Source of the DNA: Saccharibacillus sp. CPCC 101409
Lineage (GTDB): Bacteria > Bacillota > Bacilli > Paenibacillales > Paenibacillaceae
DNA: 64,000 nucleotides
Direction: 5' to 3'
NCBI RefSeq assembly: GCF_030518235.1
Contig: NZ_JAULSA010000011.1
Coordinates: forward strand, 62,001 to 126,000
Position numbers and translations under genes: made by a program. Below, one piece after another: positions 1-9,461 of the stretch. Positions within the stretch are counted from its first letter, which is position 1. Every line of letters starts with the position of its first letter. The notes beneath the pieces were generated by a model. That model made no database searches. It saw only the letters and a program-made list of their open reading frames with translations, and was not told the origin of the DNA.

Positions 1-8
1 GAATATTG

Positions 9-3000
9 GTGAAAAGAAAGCTTGTGGGAATATGGGCTGTGCTTCTGGCTTTGGTGCTGGTTAGCGTTCCTTTTGGGATTTGGAAAGCGATGGCCGACAG
101 CGAGCCCGCTTACCAGATCAAGATTCTGGAAATTTCGGACGATGGAACGTATGCGCTCAAAACGGCTTTGAACGCAGCAGCCAACGTTACCGTAGACACG
201 ATGAGAATGAAGACGTTCGTCGCGATGCGCGACGAACTCGACGGCAAATACGACGCGATCTATTTCGGCAAAGGATCGTACAGCACCGCCCTGCCGCAGA
301 CGTTTACGACGGGACCCAGTGTCGAGCAGCAGAAAGCACACGATACGACAAGTATCCTGAACGATATCACCAAGCTCAAAGCGGGACAGGTCGAAAGCAA
401 TTATATCCTCAAAGGCCTGCCGGTTATTTTCCACACTTCGATTGCAAAGCAAAGCCCTACGGGCAACCTGTACGCGCTCTACAGCAAATACTATAATTCC
501 TCCACCCGTCCCAGCACCACGCTGTTCGTAAGCGACACAACGCTGGGCAGCGATGTGGTTCAGAAGATCAAGGACGGCAGCGCCGTTTACAAGCAGCGCC
601 CGCAGGTGGAAGTCGTCGCCAAGCCGCAGGATTTCCTCAGCGGATCGACTACGATCTATACGACCGGCGATACGATGACTTTTACGTTCAATGCCAACAA
701 CGTCAAAGACTTCTCCACACCGGTCAACGCCAAGTTGTATGCGAGCGTCGACAAAGCGCTGGCCCTGTCCGACGAGAATATAGTCGCCAGTTCCACACTG
801 AGCTCGCGCGCCGGAACGCTGACTTACAAACTGCCTCAGACGTTCTCGGGGCCGATCTATTGGAAACTGGTCGTTACCGCCAACGGACAAAGCGATTACG
901 CGCAGGGCGCGTTCCGCGTCCGGGACAAGCAGACCGTCATCCGAGTGCTTCAAGTCATGCCGAACAACAGTGCCAGCAGCCTGCTTACCGCGACAAATAT
1001 GAATCAGTCCTACTTGTCGACGAACGATTACAATATCCAAATCACGCCGATCCTGTTCAGCGATTTCAATACCGCAAGCAACGTTAATTCGTACGCCAAC
1101 CTGAACGGCAAGTACGATATGATCATTTTCGGTTTCGTGGACAATTATAACTCGCAGACGTCGGGCAGCCTCACGGATGTCGCAGCGGCCGGGGTCAACG
1201 CTTTTATCAAGACCGGGCAGGCCGTTATGTTCACCCACGATACGATGATCGGCAATACTTCCAATCCGTGGATCAAGAACTTCCAGCAGACAACCGGCCA
1301 AACGGGGCTGTACACCAATATGGGCCTGGGCGCTCCGAACAAGTCGACACGCACCAAAGTCGTCAATACCGGCATGCTGACCCAATTCCCGTTCGATCTC
1401 TCGCAGACTCCGAGCAACACGAACGGTTACGTGGGACAAATCGCGCAGACGCACGACCAGTACTATATGCTCGATCTGGAAGATCCGGATATCGTGCCGT
1501 GGTACAACATCGTGAGCGAAGGCAACGATACGTACAAACGCGACAGCGACGATTCTTACGATCATTATTACACGTACTCCAAAGGCAACGTGACCTACTC
1601 GGGTACGGGCCATACGAATACGAAATTCCCGGAATGGGAACAAAAGCTGTTCGTCAATACGATGTTCCGCGCCTTTATCGGTTCGAACCATGCGCCGACG
1701 ATTACCGTAATCTCGCCGACGGCGAGCGAAACGACAAAGCCTTCGTATCTGAGCGATCTGGTATTCAGCTACCAGGTCGACGACCTGGACCTGAAAGACC
1801 TGAACGTATACTCGTCGGTCAAATTCAAAGTCAACGGTCAATACGTGGACAGTATGGCAATCGCCGAGAAGACGGTGCAAAAAGGCCAGGTTATTACGGA
1901 GAAATTCAAAAATCCGCTGCCGCTGGCAAGCGGTACGGTCCAGATCGAGATCACGGCGCACGACAAACAGGGTGCTTCGGTCGTTAAGACGATCGATCTG
2001 ACGATTCAAAAAGTAGTCGCCAACCTGCAAACCGGACGGACGCTCGACACGGTGCCGGCCAACTACGAATTTCTTAAAGGCAGTACGGTCGGCATGACGT
2101 ATACGGTAACGCCGCAGTCGATTCCCGCCGCGGATATTCGCTCCGGCGAAACGGGACTCAAAACGCTGGAGATCTCCAATATCGTCTATACGGAGAAACT
2201 GCCGGCGGGACTCGAGATTTCCGGTTCACTTCCGACCGGCATGACCAAGACCGGAACGCTGGCAGCCGGATATACGCTGAGCAAACCTTTAGACAAGATT
2301 ACGTACACGCTGAGCGGCTCGTCTTACGTTCCGAACTCGGGCAGCACGTCGTCGTTCCATCTCAATGTCGTTCCGACTTTAAAAGGAACGTACAGCCTGA
2401 ATCAGGCCAGACTGGGATATGAAGATATTCACGGCGTAGCGGATAATGCGAGCAGCACGGCGGCAGTCAATCTGATGAAAGGCTACAGCTTGATTACGCT
2501 CGGCGGCAGCACGACCACCATTTCGGGCGGCTCGATTCAGGGAAGAACGTTATTCAACGGCCCCGCTACTCTCAGCGGCTTCGATATGGGAACGCAGCTC
2601 GGTTCGTACGATGCTTCCTTCCCGACGGTTTCCGCGAACGGAGATGTATCGATTACCGGCGGTTCCGTCAGCAACGGTCCGATTCTGACAAACGGCAGCT
2701 TTACTTCCAAGCAGTTCGGAATCAGCAATACGGTCATCATGGCCGGCAACGATGTTACGCTTAACGGCGATAACGGACTCAGCAGTTCTTCCATTTGGGC
2801 CGGCGGTAATTTGAACCTGAGCAACTACTACATCGGCAGCGGATTGAACTTCTACACAGTCGGAAACTTCAATATGACCGGCGGCGGAGTAAACGGCGGA
2901 AGCACGACTTACGGAGGCACGTCCAACGTAACCAATTCGTATATCACCAAATCCACCGCCGCCGCGATCAAGAGTAAGTTCGATACACAGAAGAACACGA

Positions 3001-5114
3001 CCAACGCCAAAGGCGTTTCCGATTTCTCGGCCGCCAAACAGCAGTTAATCAGCCTGTCGAATGCTTATGCCGCTCTTACGACAAACGGAGCCTGGACATT
3101 CACCAACGATATGGACAGCGTACTGTTCAAAGGTACCGATCCTACACTGAATGTGTTTAAGATCGACGCAACCGAACTGAACAACCTCATTGCCAAAAGA
3201 AACAACTTGAGAATCCAGGCGCCTGCCGGCTCTACCGTTGTATTCAACGTGACCGGGGGCGACGTCAAATTCTACGGAGGATATAATCTCTCGGGCGTTA
3301 CGGCGGATCGTGTCATCATCAACTACACCGGCAGCGGTTCCGTGACAATCAACGGGATTGCCGTTTCCGGCACGATCCTTGCTCCGCAGTCCACCGTCAA
3401 CTTCCTGGGCGGCGATGTATACGGAACGATTGTAGCGGGTACCTATACGACTACGGGCTCGACATCGATTCATCTGGCCCAATTCGCCGGCAGCGCTCCG
3501 GTCGCAGCGACGACTCCGGGCGAAACCCGCACGATCCAGTTCCCGGATATTTTGTTCAACGCTATCGTCAAAGTAACCAGTATCGCGCTCACGCCTCAAA
3601 CGATCTGGGTCGACGAAACGACGAAGATGATTCCGGTCATTGCACCGGCGGATGCGGACAACCAGAAAGTCACCTGGGAGAGCGACAGCCCGACGATCGC
3701 AACGGTCCTTAACAACGGAACGATCCTGGCGGGTACCGTCACCGGCATTAAGCCGGGGGTCGCGACGATTACGGCGAAAGCCGCGGACGGCAGCGGAGTT
3801 GTCGGGACAGCGAAAGTCACGGTCGAATCGCCGGGGCTGCTGATCCAGGGCGGCCCGAACGTCAATGTCGACGAAACCATCAGCGATTTGCAGGTGGTGT
3901 CGGCCGGAGCAGCGCGTCAATTGAGCAATATCACCTGGACGTTAATAGGCGCGGGAGACGCCGGCAAAGCCAAATTGGTCGGAGGCGTTAACGGCCAGAC
4001 CGTTTCGCTCCAGGGCGTCGAAGCGGGAACCGTGACGCTCCAGGTCACGGCGAGCATGGCCAGCCCGCTTACCGGTGTGGTCAAACCTTTTACAACGACT
4101 GCCAAGATCAACGTCCTCAACCCGCTTACCAGCGCGGCGATTACCGGACCGACCTGGGTGGAAGTCGGCCGTTCAATCGGCTTGAATACAGAAATTCAAC
4201 CGGCCGGCGTTCATCTGTCCTCGATTCAATGGACGGTTAATTCGGGCAGCGACAGCGGAAAGCTGAGCAGTACCGCGGCCGGCAGCGTGGTAAGAACCAA
4301 TACGCTTACGGGGTCGAATACGCCGGGGCTGGTGACGGTCGGAGCCGCTTTCACTACACGCGGCGACAGCCCGGTCAAACTCGACGCGACTAAAGCCATC
4401 CGCGTCGTCGATCTGCAAATCGGAGGCCCCGAGCAGCTCTTTATCGGAAAGTCCAGCAGCCTGAACGCGGTCTTCGCGACGTATCAGCCGGAGAACTGGA
4501 CCGATAAGCCGACCAATTACGCATGGACGGTTACGAACTTGAAGAAAGATGCCAGCGGCAATCTGGTCGTCGATTCTTCGAGCGGTACGCCGTACGCCAC
4601 ATTCCAGGCAGGCAGCGCCTCTACCGCAGCGCCTACGATCAATGCGGGCAGCGAAGGCGGCTATGTACGAGTAACGCTGACGGTCGGCGGTATGACGAAA
4701 ACACGGGATATTCAAATCGTTCCTTATCTGCAGCAGCTTCAGCTGCCGAGCCCGATCACACTCTATATCGGTGAGAAAAACAGCTTGAAAGACGTGCTCA
4801 ATGTGGTTCCGGGCAAGCTCGATATGGATGCAATCCTTCCCCAGTTGAACTGGAGCAGCGGCAATCCGGAGGTTGCAACGGTCGGTAATGCGACCGTGAA
4901 TGACAAAGGAATCGTTACCGCCGTCAAAGAAGGCGCAACGCGAATCACAGTCAACTACCCTTCGCCGGGTCCGGGTCTTCCTGCGGTACAGGCTTGGACG
5001 ATCGTCCAGGTGCTCAAAAAGGCCGATCCGACTACCCCAACCACTCCGGGAAATCCGGACAACCCGGGCGGCGGCGATAGCGGAGGCGGCGATACGGGCG
5101 GAGACCGGTACTGA
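9..5114 (+). CDS. Large secreted DUF5057 / choice-of-anchor A / Ig-like domain surface protein
   Basis: The protein is about 1701 residues long and starts with a typical signal peptide (basic KRK, a hydrophobic stretch, then cleavage near AMA at residue 31). GTG at 9 is taken as the start and TTG at 6 is the alternative; the ribosome binding site lies off the left edge. Residues of about 35-560 resemble DUF5057. An Ig-like region follows, then a glycine/serine-rich choice-of-anchor A type domain (about 820-1170) with the typical ILAPQSTV and GTIVAGTY words. After that come Big_2-like Ig modules, for example around 1190-1280 and 1570-1680. The C-terminus is a Pro/Gly/Asp tail without LPXTG, SLH or a membrane segment, so how it is retained is unclear. 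The gene is convergent with a pilin-like operon. A role in surface attachment is inferred only. Confidence 0.82.
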   Translation: MKRKLVGIWAVLLALVLVSVPFGIWKAMADSEPAYQIKILEISDDGTYALKTALNAAANVTVDTMRMKTFVAMRDELDGKYDAIYFGKGSYSTALPQTFTTGPSVEQQKAHDTTSILNDITKLKAGQVESNYILKGLPVIFHTSIAKQSPTGNLYALYSKYYNSSTRPSTTLFVSDTTLGSDVVQKIKDGSAVYKQRPQVEVVAKPQDFLSGSTTIYTTGDTMTFTFNANNVKDFSTPVNAKLYASVDKALALSDENIVASSTLSSRAGTLTYKLPQTFSGPIYWKLVVTANGQSDYAQGAFRVRDKQTVIRVLQVMPNNSASSLLTATNMNQSYLSTNDYNIQITPILFSDFNTASNVNSYANLNGKYDMIIFGFVDNYNSQTSGSLTDVAAAGVNAFIKTGQAVMFTHDTMIGNTSNPWIKNFQQTTGQTGLYTNMGLGAPNKSTRTKVVNTGMLTQFPFDLSQTPSNTNGYVGQIAQTHDQYYMLDLEDPDIVPWYNIVSEGNDTYKRDSDDSYDHYYTYSKGNVTYSGTGHTNTKFPEWEQKLFVNTMFRAFIGSNHAPTITVISPTASETTKPSYLSDLVFSYQVDDLDLKDLNVYSSVKFKVNGQYVDSMAIAEKTVQKGQVITEKFKNPLPLASGTVQIEITAHDKQGASVVKTIDLTIQKVVANLQTGRTLDTVPANYEFLKGSTVGMTYTVTPQSIPAADIRSGETGLKTLEISNIVYTEKLPAGLEISGSLPTGMTKTGTLAAGYTLSKPLDKITYTLSGSSYVPNSGSTSSFHLNVVPTLKGTYSLNQARLGYEDIHGVADNASSTAAVNLMKGYSLITLGGSTTTISGGSIQGRTLFNGPATLSGFDMGTQLGSYDASFPTVSANGDVSITGGSVSNGPILTNGSFTSKQFGISNTVIMAGNDVTLNGDNGLSSSSIWAGGNLNLSNYYIGSGLNFYTVGNFNMTGGGVNGGSTTYGGTSNVTNSYITKSTAAAIKSKFDTQKNTTNAKGVSDFSAAKQQLISLSNAYAALTTNGAWTFTNDMDSVLFKGTDPTLNVFKIDATELNNLIAKRNNLRIQAPAGSTVVFNVTGGDVKFYGGYNLSGVTADRVIINYTGSGSVTINGIAVSGTILAPQSTVNFLGGDVYGTIVAGTYTTTGSTSIHLAQFAGSAPVAATTPGETRTIQFPDILFNAIVKVTSIALTPQTIWVDETTKMIPVIAPADADNQKVTWESDSPTIATVLNNGTILAGTVTGIKPGVATITAKAADGSGVVGTAKVTVESPGLLIQGGPNVNVDETISDLQVVSAGAARQLSNITWTLIGAGDAGKAKLVGGVNGQTVSLQGVEAGTVTLQVTASMASPLTGVVKPFTTTAKINVLNPLTSAAITGPTWVEVGRSIGLNTEIQPAGVHLSSIQWTVNSGSDSGKLSSTAAGSVVRTNTLTGSNTPGLVTVGAAFTTRGDSPVKLDATKAIRVVDLQIGGPEQLFIGKSSSLNAVFATYQPENWTDKPTNYAWTVTNLKKDASGNLVVDSSSGTPYATFQAGSASTAAPTINAGSEGGYVRVTLTVGGMTKTRDIQIVPYLQQLQLPSPITLYIGEKNSLKDVLNVVPGKLDMDAILPQLNWSSGNPEVATVGNATVNDKGIVTAVKEGATRITVNYPSPGPGLPAVQAWTIVQVLKKADPTTPTTPGNPDNPGGGDSGGGDTGGDRY

Positions 5115-5165
5115 TCCGGTTTCCATCCCTCGCGCTCCAAAACGATCGACAGCATACAAACCTGT

Positions 5166-5214
5166 TAAAGCCCCTGAACCCCGCATTGCCGCGGAGTTCA
5201 GGGGCTTCTTTTAA
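5166..5214 (+). terminator. Rho-independent terminator after the large secreted protein
   Basis: A long stem is formed by AAGCCCCTGAAC and its complement GTTCAGGGGCTT, extended by CCGC/GCGG, and is followed by CTTTTAATT. It lies about 50 bases after the stop codon at 5114. Confidence 0.85.
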
Positions 5215-5235
5215 TTGCCGTACATTCGGCCAAAC

Positions 5236-5297
5236 GAAAAAGCGCGCTGCGGCCGGTCGGCCCTGTCGGCCAATCGTCGCATGCACGCTTTTTCCTT
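5236..5297 (-). terminator. Terminator of the pilin-like operon
   Basis: Read on the minus strand, an AAAAAGCG arm and a CGCTTTTTC arm enclose a GC-rich loop rich in GGCC words. It begins just after the stop of the last pilin-like gene (5309) and ends in a T-run. Confidence 0.65.
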
Positions 5298-5308
5298 CTT
5301 CCGGCCAT

Positions 5309-7102
5309 CTATTCCATCTTGAGCTGTCCTACGCTGATACTGACCTGTTGAACCTGCGGCAGCCAGCTGCCCTGGTGCGAATACACTTCGTCGTTATAAT
5401 GCACTTTGAATCGGGAGGTGCTGTCCTGGAGCGCCGAAGACTGCGGAGCGAATACGATATCTCCCGTTCCGCGTTTGGACTCGCCGACAACCGCGTTGAC
5501 CGTGAGATCGCCTTTGGCAAAAAATCCGCCCTCCAGCGCGAAGTTCGAGCCGACGCCGTACAGGGTAGCCGTCGAGTCGGTGTAGAAGAATCCGCGCAGA
5601 ACCGACGTGGCGGCGCTGCTGAAAGCGTCGACCCGGTTCAGCAGCACTTCGCCTTTGGAGATCAGCACGATTTCTTTGCCCGCGATGCCGGTAATGACGG
5701 CGTCTTCGATCGTTGTGCTGCCCATTGTCAGCATGGTCGAATCGACAGCCGCGGAATCTTTAAAACGTACGTTGCCGGTCACCAGCACGTTGCTGGCCAG
5801 AGAAACCGGCTGACTGCCGCCGGCGAGCGTCAGATTGCCGTTCACGATCAGCCAGTTGTTTTTGTCGCTCGTGCCGATGCTGTCGAACGTTTTACCGTCG
5901 ATTAGCAGGTCGCCCTGGAAGACCGTTGTTTTATTTAGAGAAGCGAGTGCTGTTTTTAGCTTGTTTATTGCGTTGTTGTATTTTTCGACTTTATCCTGGT
6001 TGCTTTTGACAACCGCGTTATAATCGCTTAGCTCTTTATCGGTCGGATCGGCGCTCAGTATCGGCAGCGTATCCAGAACCGGTTTCTCCGGCATTTGGGC
6101 CTGAAAAACGGATGTACTTCCCAACGATTGGACGACAGCCGCCATTCGATTAGAAGCCGAACCCGACTGCCCTGCGTATGCTTTCTGCAAGGAAGCCTGC
6201 GTTACGCCGGTCAGGTTAACCGCAGCAGCCAGCTTGTCCAGAAACGAACTCTCCACATTGATCTGTACGAACTTCTGCCGGTCTTTGATATGGATCTGCG
6301 ATACCCCGACACCGAGCGCCTGCTGCACGCGGCTGCCGACGGCCGAGTCTCCTCCCGAGGTTACGGGGCTCAAAGGCGCTCCGTTTTCCGAACTGACGAA
6401 GCCGTCCAGGCTTTGGATATAGACCTGGCCGTCTGTCGTCATCTTGGGAAATACGCTGTTTGTCGCAAGCGATTTGCCTTCATAGATATACTGCGGATGA
6501 TTCGTCACGACCAGCTTATCCCCGGCATAAATATTCCCCACGATATAAGGAGCGCCGTTCAAGATCAGGTTCTGCTCCGAACCGAACGCGTACTGCAGAA
6601 AGTCCGGATACATATTGACCCGCATTTCCTGGGTAAGCGTGCGTTTCACTCCGTTGACCTCGCCGGCCGCTTTGAGCGTGATAATATAAGCAGTTCCCTT
6701 GCGCGGATCGCCTACGGGCAGATCTTTGAAGACATCAGCCACGCCGGGCTTTTCAAGCAGTCTTCCTTTGGCTTCGTATAAGTTCTCCGTCTGCGCATTA
6801 TCGTTATCTGCGGACTTCAACGGTATGCCGGCCACGATCCCGTCGATCAGCGGCTTCAAGGTATCGGAAGTCACGCCCGAAGCCGCCGCTGCCAGATCGA
6901 TCTTCGACGAAATATAAGCCACCGATTCATCGAGCACCTTCTGCGTCAGCTGAAGACTCTGAATATCGTTCTCGCGCGTAAGCGTCCGCCTGGCGCCTCC
7001 GACCGTCGCGCTGAGCACGGCAACGCCGAGCAGCGTCAGAATCAGCATCATAAACATAACCATGACCAGCGCCGAGCCTTTTTCCTCCCGCAACCGTTGC
7101 AT
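5309..7102 (-). CDS. PilX/GspK-like minor pilin-type protein with large C-terminal domain
   Basis: This is the third gene of a three-gene operon of type IV pilin-like proteins. The start at 7102 is chosen because an AAGGAG site lies 8-9 bases upstream; an ATG eight codons further upstream has no such site. The N-terminus has a short basic leader, EEKG, then SALVMVMFMMLILTLLG, which is a class III-like prepilin helix. Glutamate at mature position 5 is absent, as in PilX and GspK minor pilins. The remaining roughly 560 residues are extracellular. The C-terminal half (about 400-570) contains VNGNLTLAGG and similar beta-rich words reminiscent of the anchor A region of the convergent gene. It could cap a pseudopilus made with its two upstream neighbours. 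No assembly ATPase or prepilin peptidase is in the window. Confidence 0.7.
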   Translation of the reverse strand: MQRLREEKGSALVMVMFMMLILTLLGVAVLSATVGGARRTLTRENDIQSLQLTQKVLDESVAYISSKIDLAAAASGVTSDTLKPLIDGIVAGIPLKSADNDNAQTENLYEAKGRLLEKPGVADVFKDLPVGDPRKGTAYIITLKAAGEVNGVKRTLTQEMRVNMYPDFLQYAFGSEQNLILNGAPYIVGNIYAGDKLVVTNHPQYIYEGKSLATNSVFPKMTTDGQVYIQSLDGFVSSENGAPLSPVTSGGDSAVGSRVQQALGVGVSQIHIKDRQKFVQINVESSFLDKLAAAVNLTGVTQASLQKAYAGQSGSASNRMAAVVQSLGSTSVFQAQMPEKPVLDTLPILSADPTDKELSDYNAVVKSNQDKVEKYNNAINKLKTALASLNKTTVFQGDLLIDGKTFDSIGTSDKNNWLIVNGNLTLAGGSQPVSLASNVLVTGNVRFKDSAAVDSTMLTMGSTTIEDAVITGIAGKEIVLISKGEVLLNRVDAFSSAATSVLRGFFYTDSTATLYGVGSNFALEGGFFAKGDLTVNAVVGESKRGTGDIVFAPQSSALQDSTSRFKVHYNDEVYSHQGSWLPQVQQVSISVGQLKME

Positions 7103-7150
7103 GTAATGATCTCCTTTTTCGTTCATTGCGATCTGCCTCGCTCCCTTCGA

Positions 7151-7786
7151 TCAGAAGCCAAACCGGCTTTCCAGCTCGATCTGCGATTTGTTCGTTCCGT
7201 CTCCCAGCACGATGACCAGCTTGATATTGATCAGCCCCGTCTCGATAAAGCCGAATACGTCCAGATTGTCGCCTTCGAGCCCGATCGACGAATCCGCGTT
7301 AGGCGAAGTTTCCGATACCAGCAGTTCCCCTTTGATTCGGGTCGACTGGAAAGGGTCTGCCGGCTCCTCCGGAATAAGCGAAGAACTGCTGCCGGAACTG
7401 TCTGTTTCTTTCTTCGCAGGCTTGTGAATTTGCAGCTGGTGGTCTTGGATCACGATTTCTTCGGCGGTTTCCATATTCGGCTTGCCGTCCGTGTTCTCGT
7501 GCACCAGTTGGATCCCGATATTATTGCCCAGATCGTCTTTCAGCGGGTATACGCGGTCCGGCGCGAACGTGTACAGCTCCGTAATGACCGCGGACATTAG
7601 AATATCGCCCTGTTCGCGCAGATCGTTCTCGATGCCGACCCGATTATAGCTGCGAAAGCCGAAAAAGATCGTCGCCGAGATAATACCCAGCACCATGCCG
7701 AGAATCGACAAAACGGCGAGCAGCTCGATCAGCGTAACCCCGTCTTCCCTGCGCAGCAGCTTAACGAATCGATTCCGCATTGACAT
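7151..7786 (-). CDS. PilW/PulG-like type IV prepilin
   Basis: The 211-residue protein has a prepilin N-terminus: a basic leader (LLRRED), a glycine, then VTLIELLAVLSILG with glutamate at mature position 5. One hydrophobic helix is followed by an exported domain. Its start codon lies inside the 3' end of the upstream pilin gene (26-base overlap) behind a GGAGGGG site, so the two are probably translationally coupled. The C-terminal part is Ser/Gly-rich and hydrophilic. It is probably a minor pseudopilin in the same filament as its neighbours. The exact subfamily is uncertain. Confidence 0.78.
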   Translation of the reverse strand: MSMRNRFVKLLRREDGVTLIELLAVLSILGMVLGIISATIFFGFRSYNRVGIENDLREQGDILMSAVITELYTFAPDRVYPLKDDLGNNIGIQLVHENTDGKPNMETAEEIVIQDHQLQIHKPAKKETDSSGSSSSLIPEEPADPFQSTRIKGELLVSETSPNADSSIGLEGDNLDVFGFIETGLINIKLVIVLGDGTNKSQIELESRFGF

Positions 7787-8315
7787 ACCCCTCCACCGTC
7801 ACCGAATCCGCTCCCGGACCGCTGCTTCCCGCCGTGGCCGGACTCACCGTCGCGCTGATCGGAAGCAGCAGATTGCTGCCGTCGTTTTTCGTAGATAACC
7901 CGGGCTGGTAAGCGATTGTAATCCGATAAGCCACCCCGTTGACCGAAGGACTCAGGATTGCGGACAGCGTACCGAGATCCTTGGTTTTAAAAATATTTTT
8001 GAACGCGCAAACCCCCGTATCGGAAGCGGCGCAGGTCGAGAACGTATCGGATGTAATCGCCGCTTTACCGTTTGCCTGAGCAGCATTGGTGGAAACGAAA
8101 TAAGCTCCCATCCGGTCGAAATCCTGCTTCTGCATATACACCAGCGCGTTGCGCGCCAGATTCGACATGATCGTTTTATTCTGGTTCGTTTTCGAGTAAG
8201 TAAGGGCGTTGCCGAAATAAGCCGTAAAAGCCAGCGCCGCGATCGCCAGGATCAGCATGGCCGCCAGCACTTCGATCAGCGTAAACCCTTCCTCCCGCTT
8301 CAACCTTGCCAACAA
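7761..8315 (-). CDS. PilV-like type IV prepilin
   Basis: First gene of the pilin-like operon. No ATG lies at a sensible place. The start is taken as TTG at 8315, seven bases after a perfect AAAGGAGGAA site; upstream codons would put a non-pilin extension before the leader. The leader ends KREEG and is followed by FTLIEVLAAMLILAIAALAF, a canonical methylation motif with glutamate at mature position 5. About 184 residues. Two cysteines around residues 90-110 could form a disulfide. The gene order PilV-like, PilW-like, PilX/GspK-like matches minor pilin operons that prime pilus or pseudopilus assembly. Confidence 0.78.
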   Translation of the reverse strand: MLARLKREEGFTLIEVLAAMLILAIAALAFTAYFGNALTYSKTNQNKTIMSNLARNALVYMQKQDFDRMGAYFVSTNAAQANGKAAITSDTFSTCAASDTGVCAFKNIFKTKDLGTLSAILSPSVNGVAYRITIAYQPGLSTKNDGSNLLLPISATVSPATAGSSGPGADSVTVEGYVNAESIR

Positions 8316-8392
8316 GGAACTTCCTCCTTTCGCGCCTATCGAAGCTTCTGTACACAAACACACCGTATATATCGGTCTTTTTTACTTCTTTC

Positions 8393-8422
8393 ATTATATG
8401 CGCCAGTTGGCAGGCACGGCAA
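8393..8422 (-). promoter_or_regulatory. Candidate sigma-A promoter of the pilin-like operon
   Basis: On the minus strand, TTGCCG, an 18-base spacer and a perfect TATAAT lie about 80 bases before the TTG start at 8315. The spacing and the -10 box are good; the -35 box is 4/6. Confidence 0.5.
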
Positions 8423-8538
8423 TGATTGTTTGGGTCTTTTGACCCTAGTTGAGGCGGCCCGGCAGGAAAGGAGATGCGAAGCGAGAAGTTTTTCAAGATA
8501 ACGTTTACAACAAGACATTTTACAGGAGGAATAAATAC

Positions 8539-9321
8539 ATGGCTTTAATTACCTGCAATTTCTACTCCGAATCCCTCGGGCTCAGCACGTCGATGCACGT
8601 TATTCTGCCGCAGCAGACGCGTTCGCAGATCGGGATGGAAAATGTAAAGCGGCCGGGGCCGCACAAAACGCTGTATCTGCTGCACGGCTTGTCGGACGAC
8701 GATTCGATCTGGCTGCGGCGCACGTCGATCGAACGTTACGCGGCTTCCTACGGAATCGCCGTCGTGATGCCGCAGGTGCACCGCAGCTTCTACACGGACA
8801 TGGAATACGGCGAGAAGTACTGGGAGTTTATCAGCGAGGAGCTGCCGGAGCTGGCGCGCTCGTTCTTCCCGCTGTCGGATAAACGCGAAGACAATTTTGC
8901 GGCGGGGCTGTCGATGGGCGGCTACGGGGCGTTCAAACTGGCGCTGCGCCGTCCGGACCTTTTCGCGGCGGGAGCCAGTCTGTCGGGCGCGCTGGATATC
9001 GCAACCATGACGGAGAATCCCGACAACCCGCGATCCGGCCTGCTGGATACCATCTTCGGCGAACGCGCCGTGCGCGGCAGCGAAGACGATCTGCTGTTCC
9101 TGCTGGACCGCACGGCGCAATCGGACGCTCCCAAGCCGAAGCTGTACCAGTGCTGCGGAACGGAAGACTTTCTGTACCGGGACAACCAGACGTTTAAAAA
9201 AGCGGCGGAATCCAGCGGACTCGACTTCACGTATAACGAAGGCCCGGGCGAGCATGAATGGGGCTACTGGGACCGTATGATCCAGCAGGTGCTGGAGTGG
9301 CTGCCGCTGGAAGAAAAGTAG
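8539..9321 (+). CDS. Alpha/beta hydrolase, tributyrin esterase (EstA / esterase D family)
   Basis: The 260-residue protein starts at ATG 8539 behind ACAGGAGG. It belongs to the esterase D / S-formylglutathione hydrolase-like alpha/beta hydrolases that include EstA tributyrin esterase. Visible landmarks are the LLHG oxyanion loop (about residue 47), the nucleophile elbow GLSMGGYG (Ser about 125), and a catalytic His in GEHEW (about 239). An Asp within GTEDF is the likely acid. There is no signal peptide, so it is cytoplasmic and probably cleaves short-chain acyl esters. It is transcribed divergently from the pilin-like operon and ends at a strong terminator, so it is probably monocistronic. 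Confidence 0.88.
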   Translation: MALITCNFYSESLGLSTSMHVILPQQTRSQIGMENVKRPGPHKTLYLLHGLSDDDSIWLRRTSIERYAASYGIAVVMPQVHRSFYTDMEYGEKYWEFISEELPELARSFFPLSDKREDNFAAGLSMGGYGAFKLALRRPDLFAAGASLSGALDIATMTENPDNPRSGLLDTIFGERAVRGSEDDLLFLLDRTAQSDAPKPKLYQCCGTEDFLYRDNQTFKKAAESSGLDFTYNEGPGEHEWGYWDRMIQQVLEWLPLEEK

Positions 9322-9334
9322 GCTTCATTATATG

Positions 9335-9383
9335 CAAAAAGAGCTCCTGTCCCGCGAACGAAGCGGACAGGAGCTCTTTTTTA
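9335..9383. terminator. Bidirectional terminator between esterase and diguanylate cyclase
   Basis: Near-perfect arms, AAAAAGAGCTCCTGTCC and GGACAGGAGCTCTTTTTT, enclose a short loop, with A/T tracts on both sides. It sits between two convergent genes and can serve both. Confidence 0.9.
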
Positions 9384-9461
9384 TGAAAACTCGTGCTGCA
9401 TACTTGCTTCTACAGCGGCGATCCAAGCGGATCGAAACCGATTGCGAAACCCGCGGTGCGT

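Noticed and set aside
8316-8538. Possible riboswitch (GEMM-like) ahead of the pilin operon or the esterase
   Set aside because: Only a short GGGTC/GACCC hairpin was found; conserved riboswitch core words are absent.
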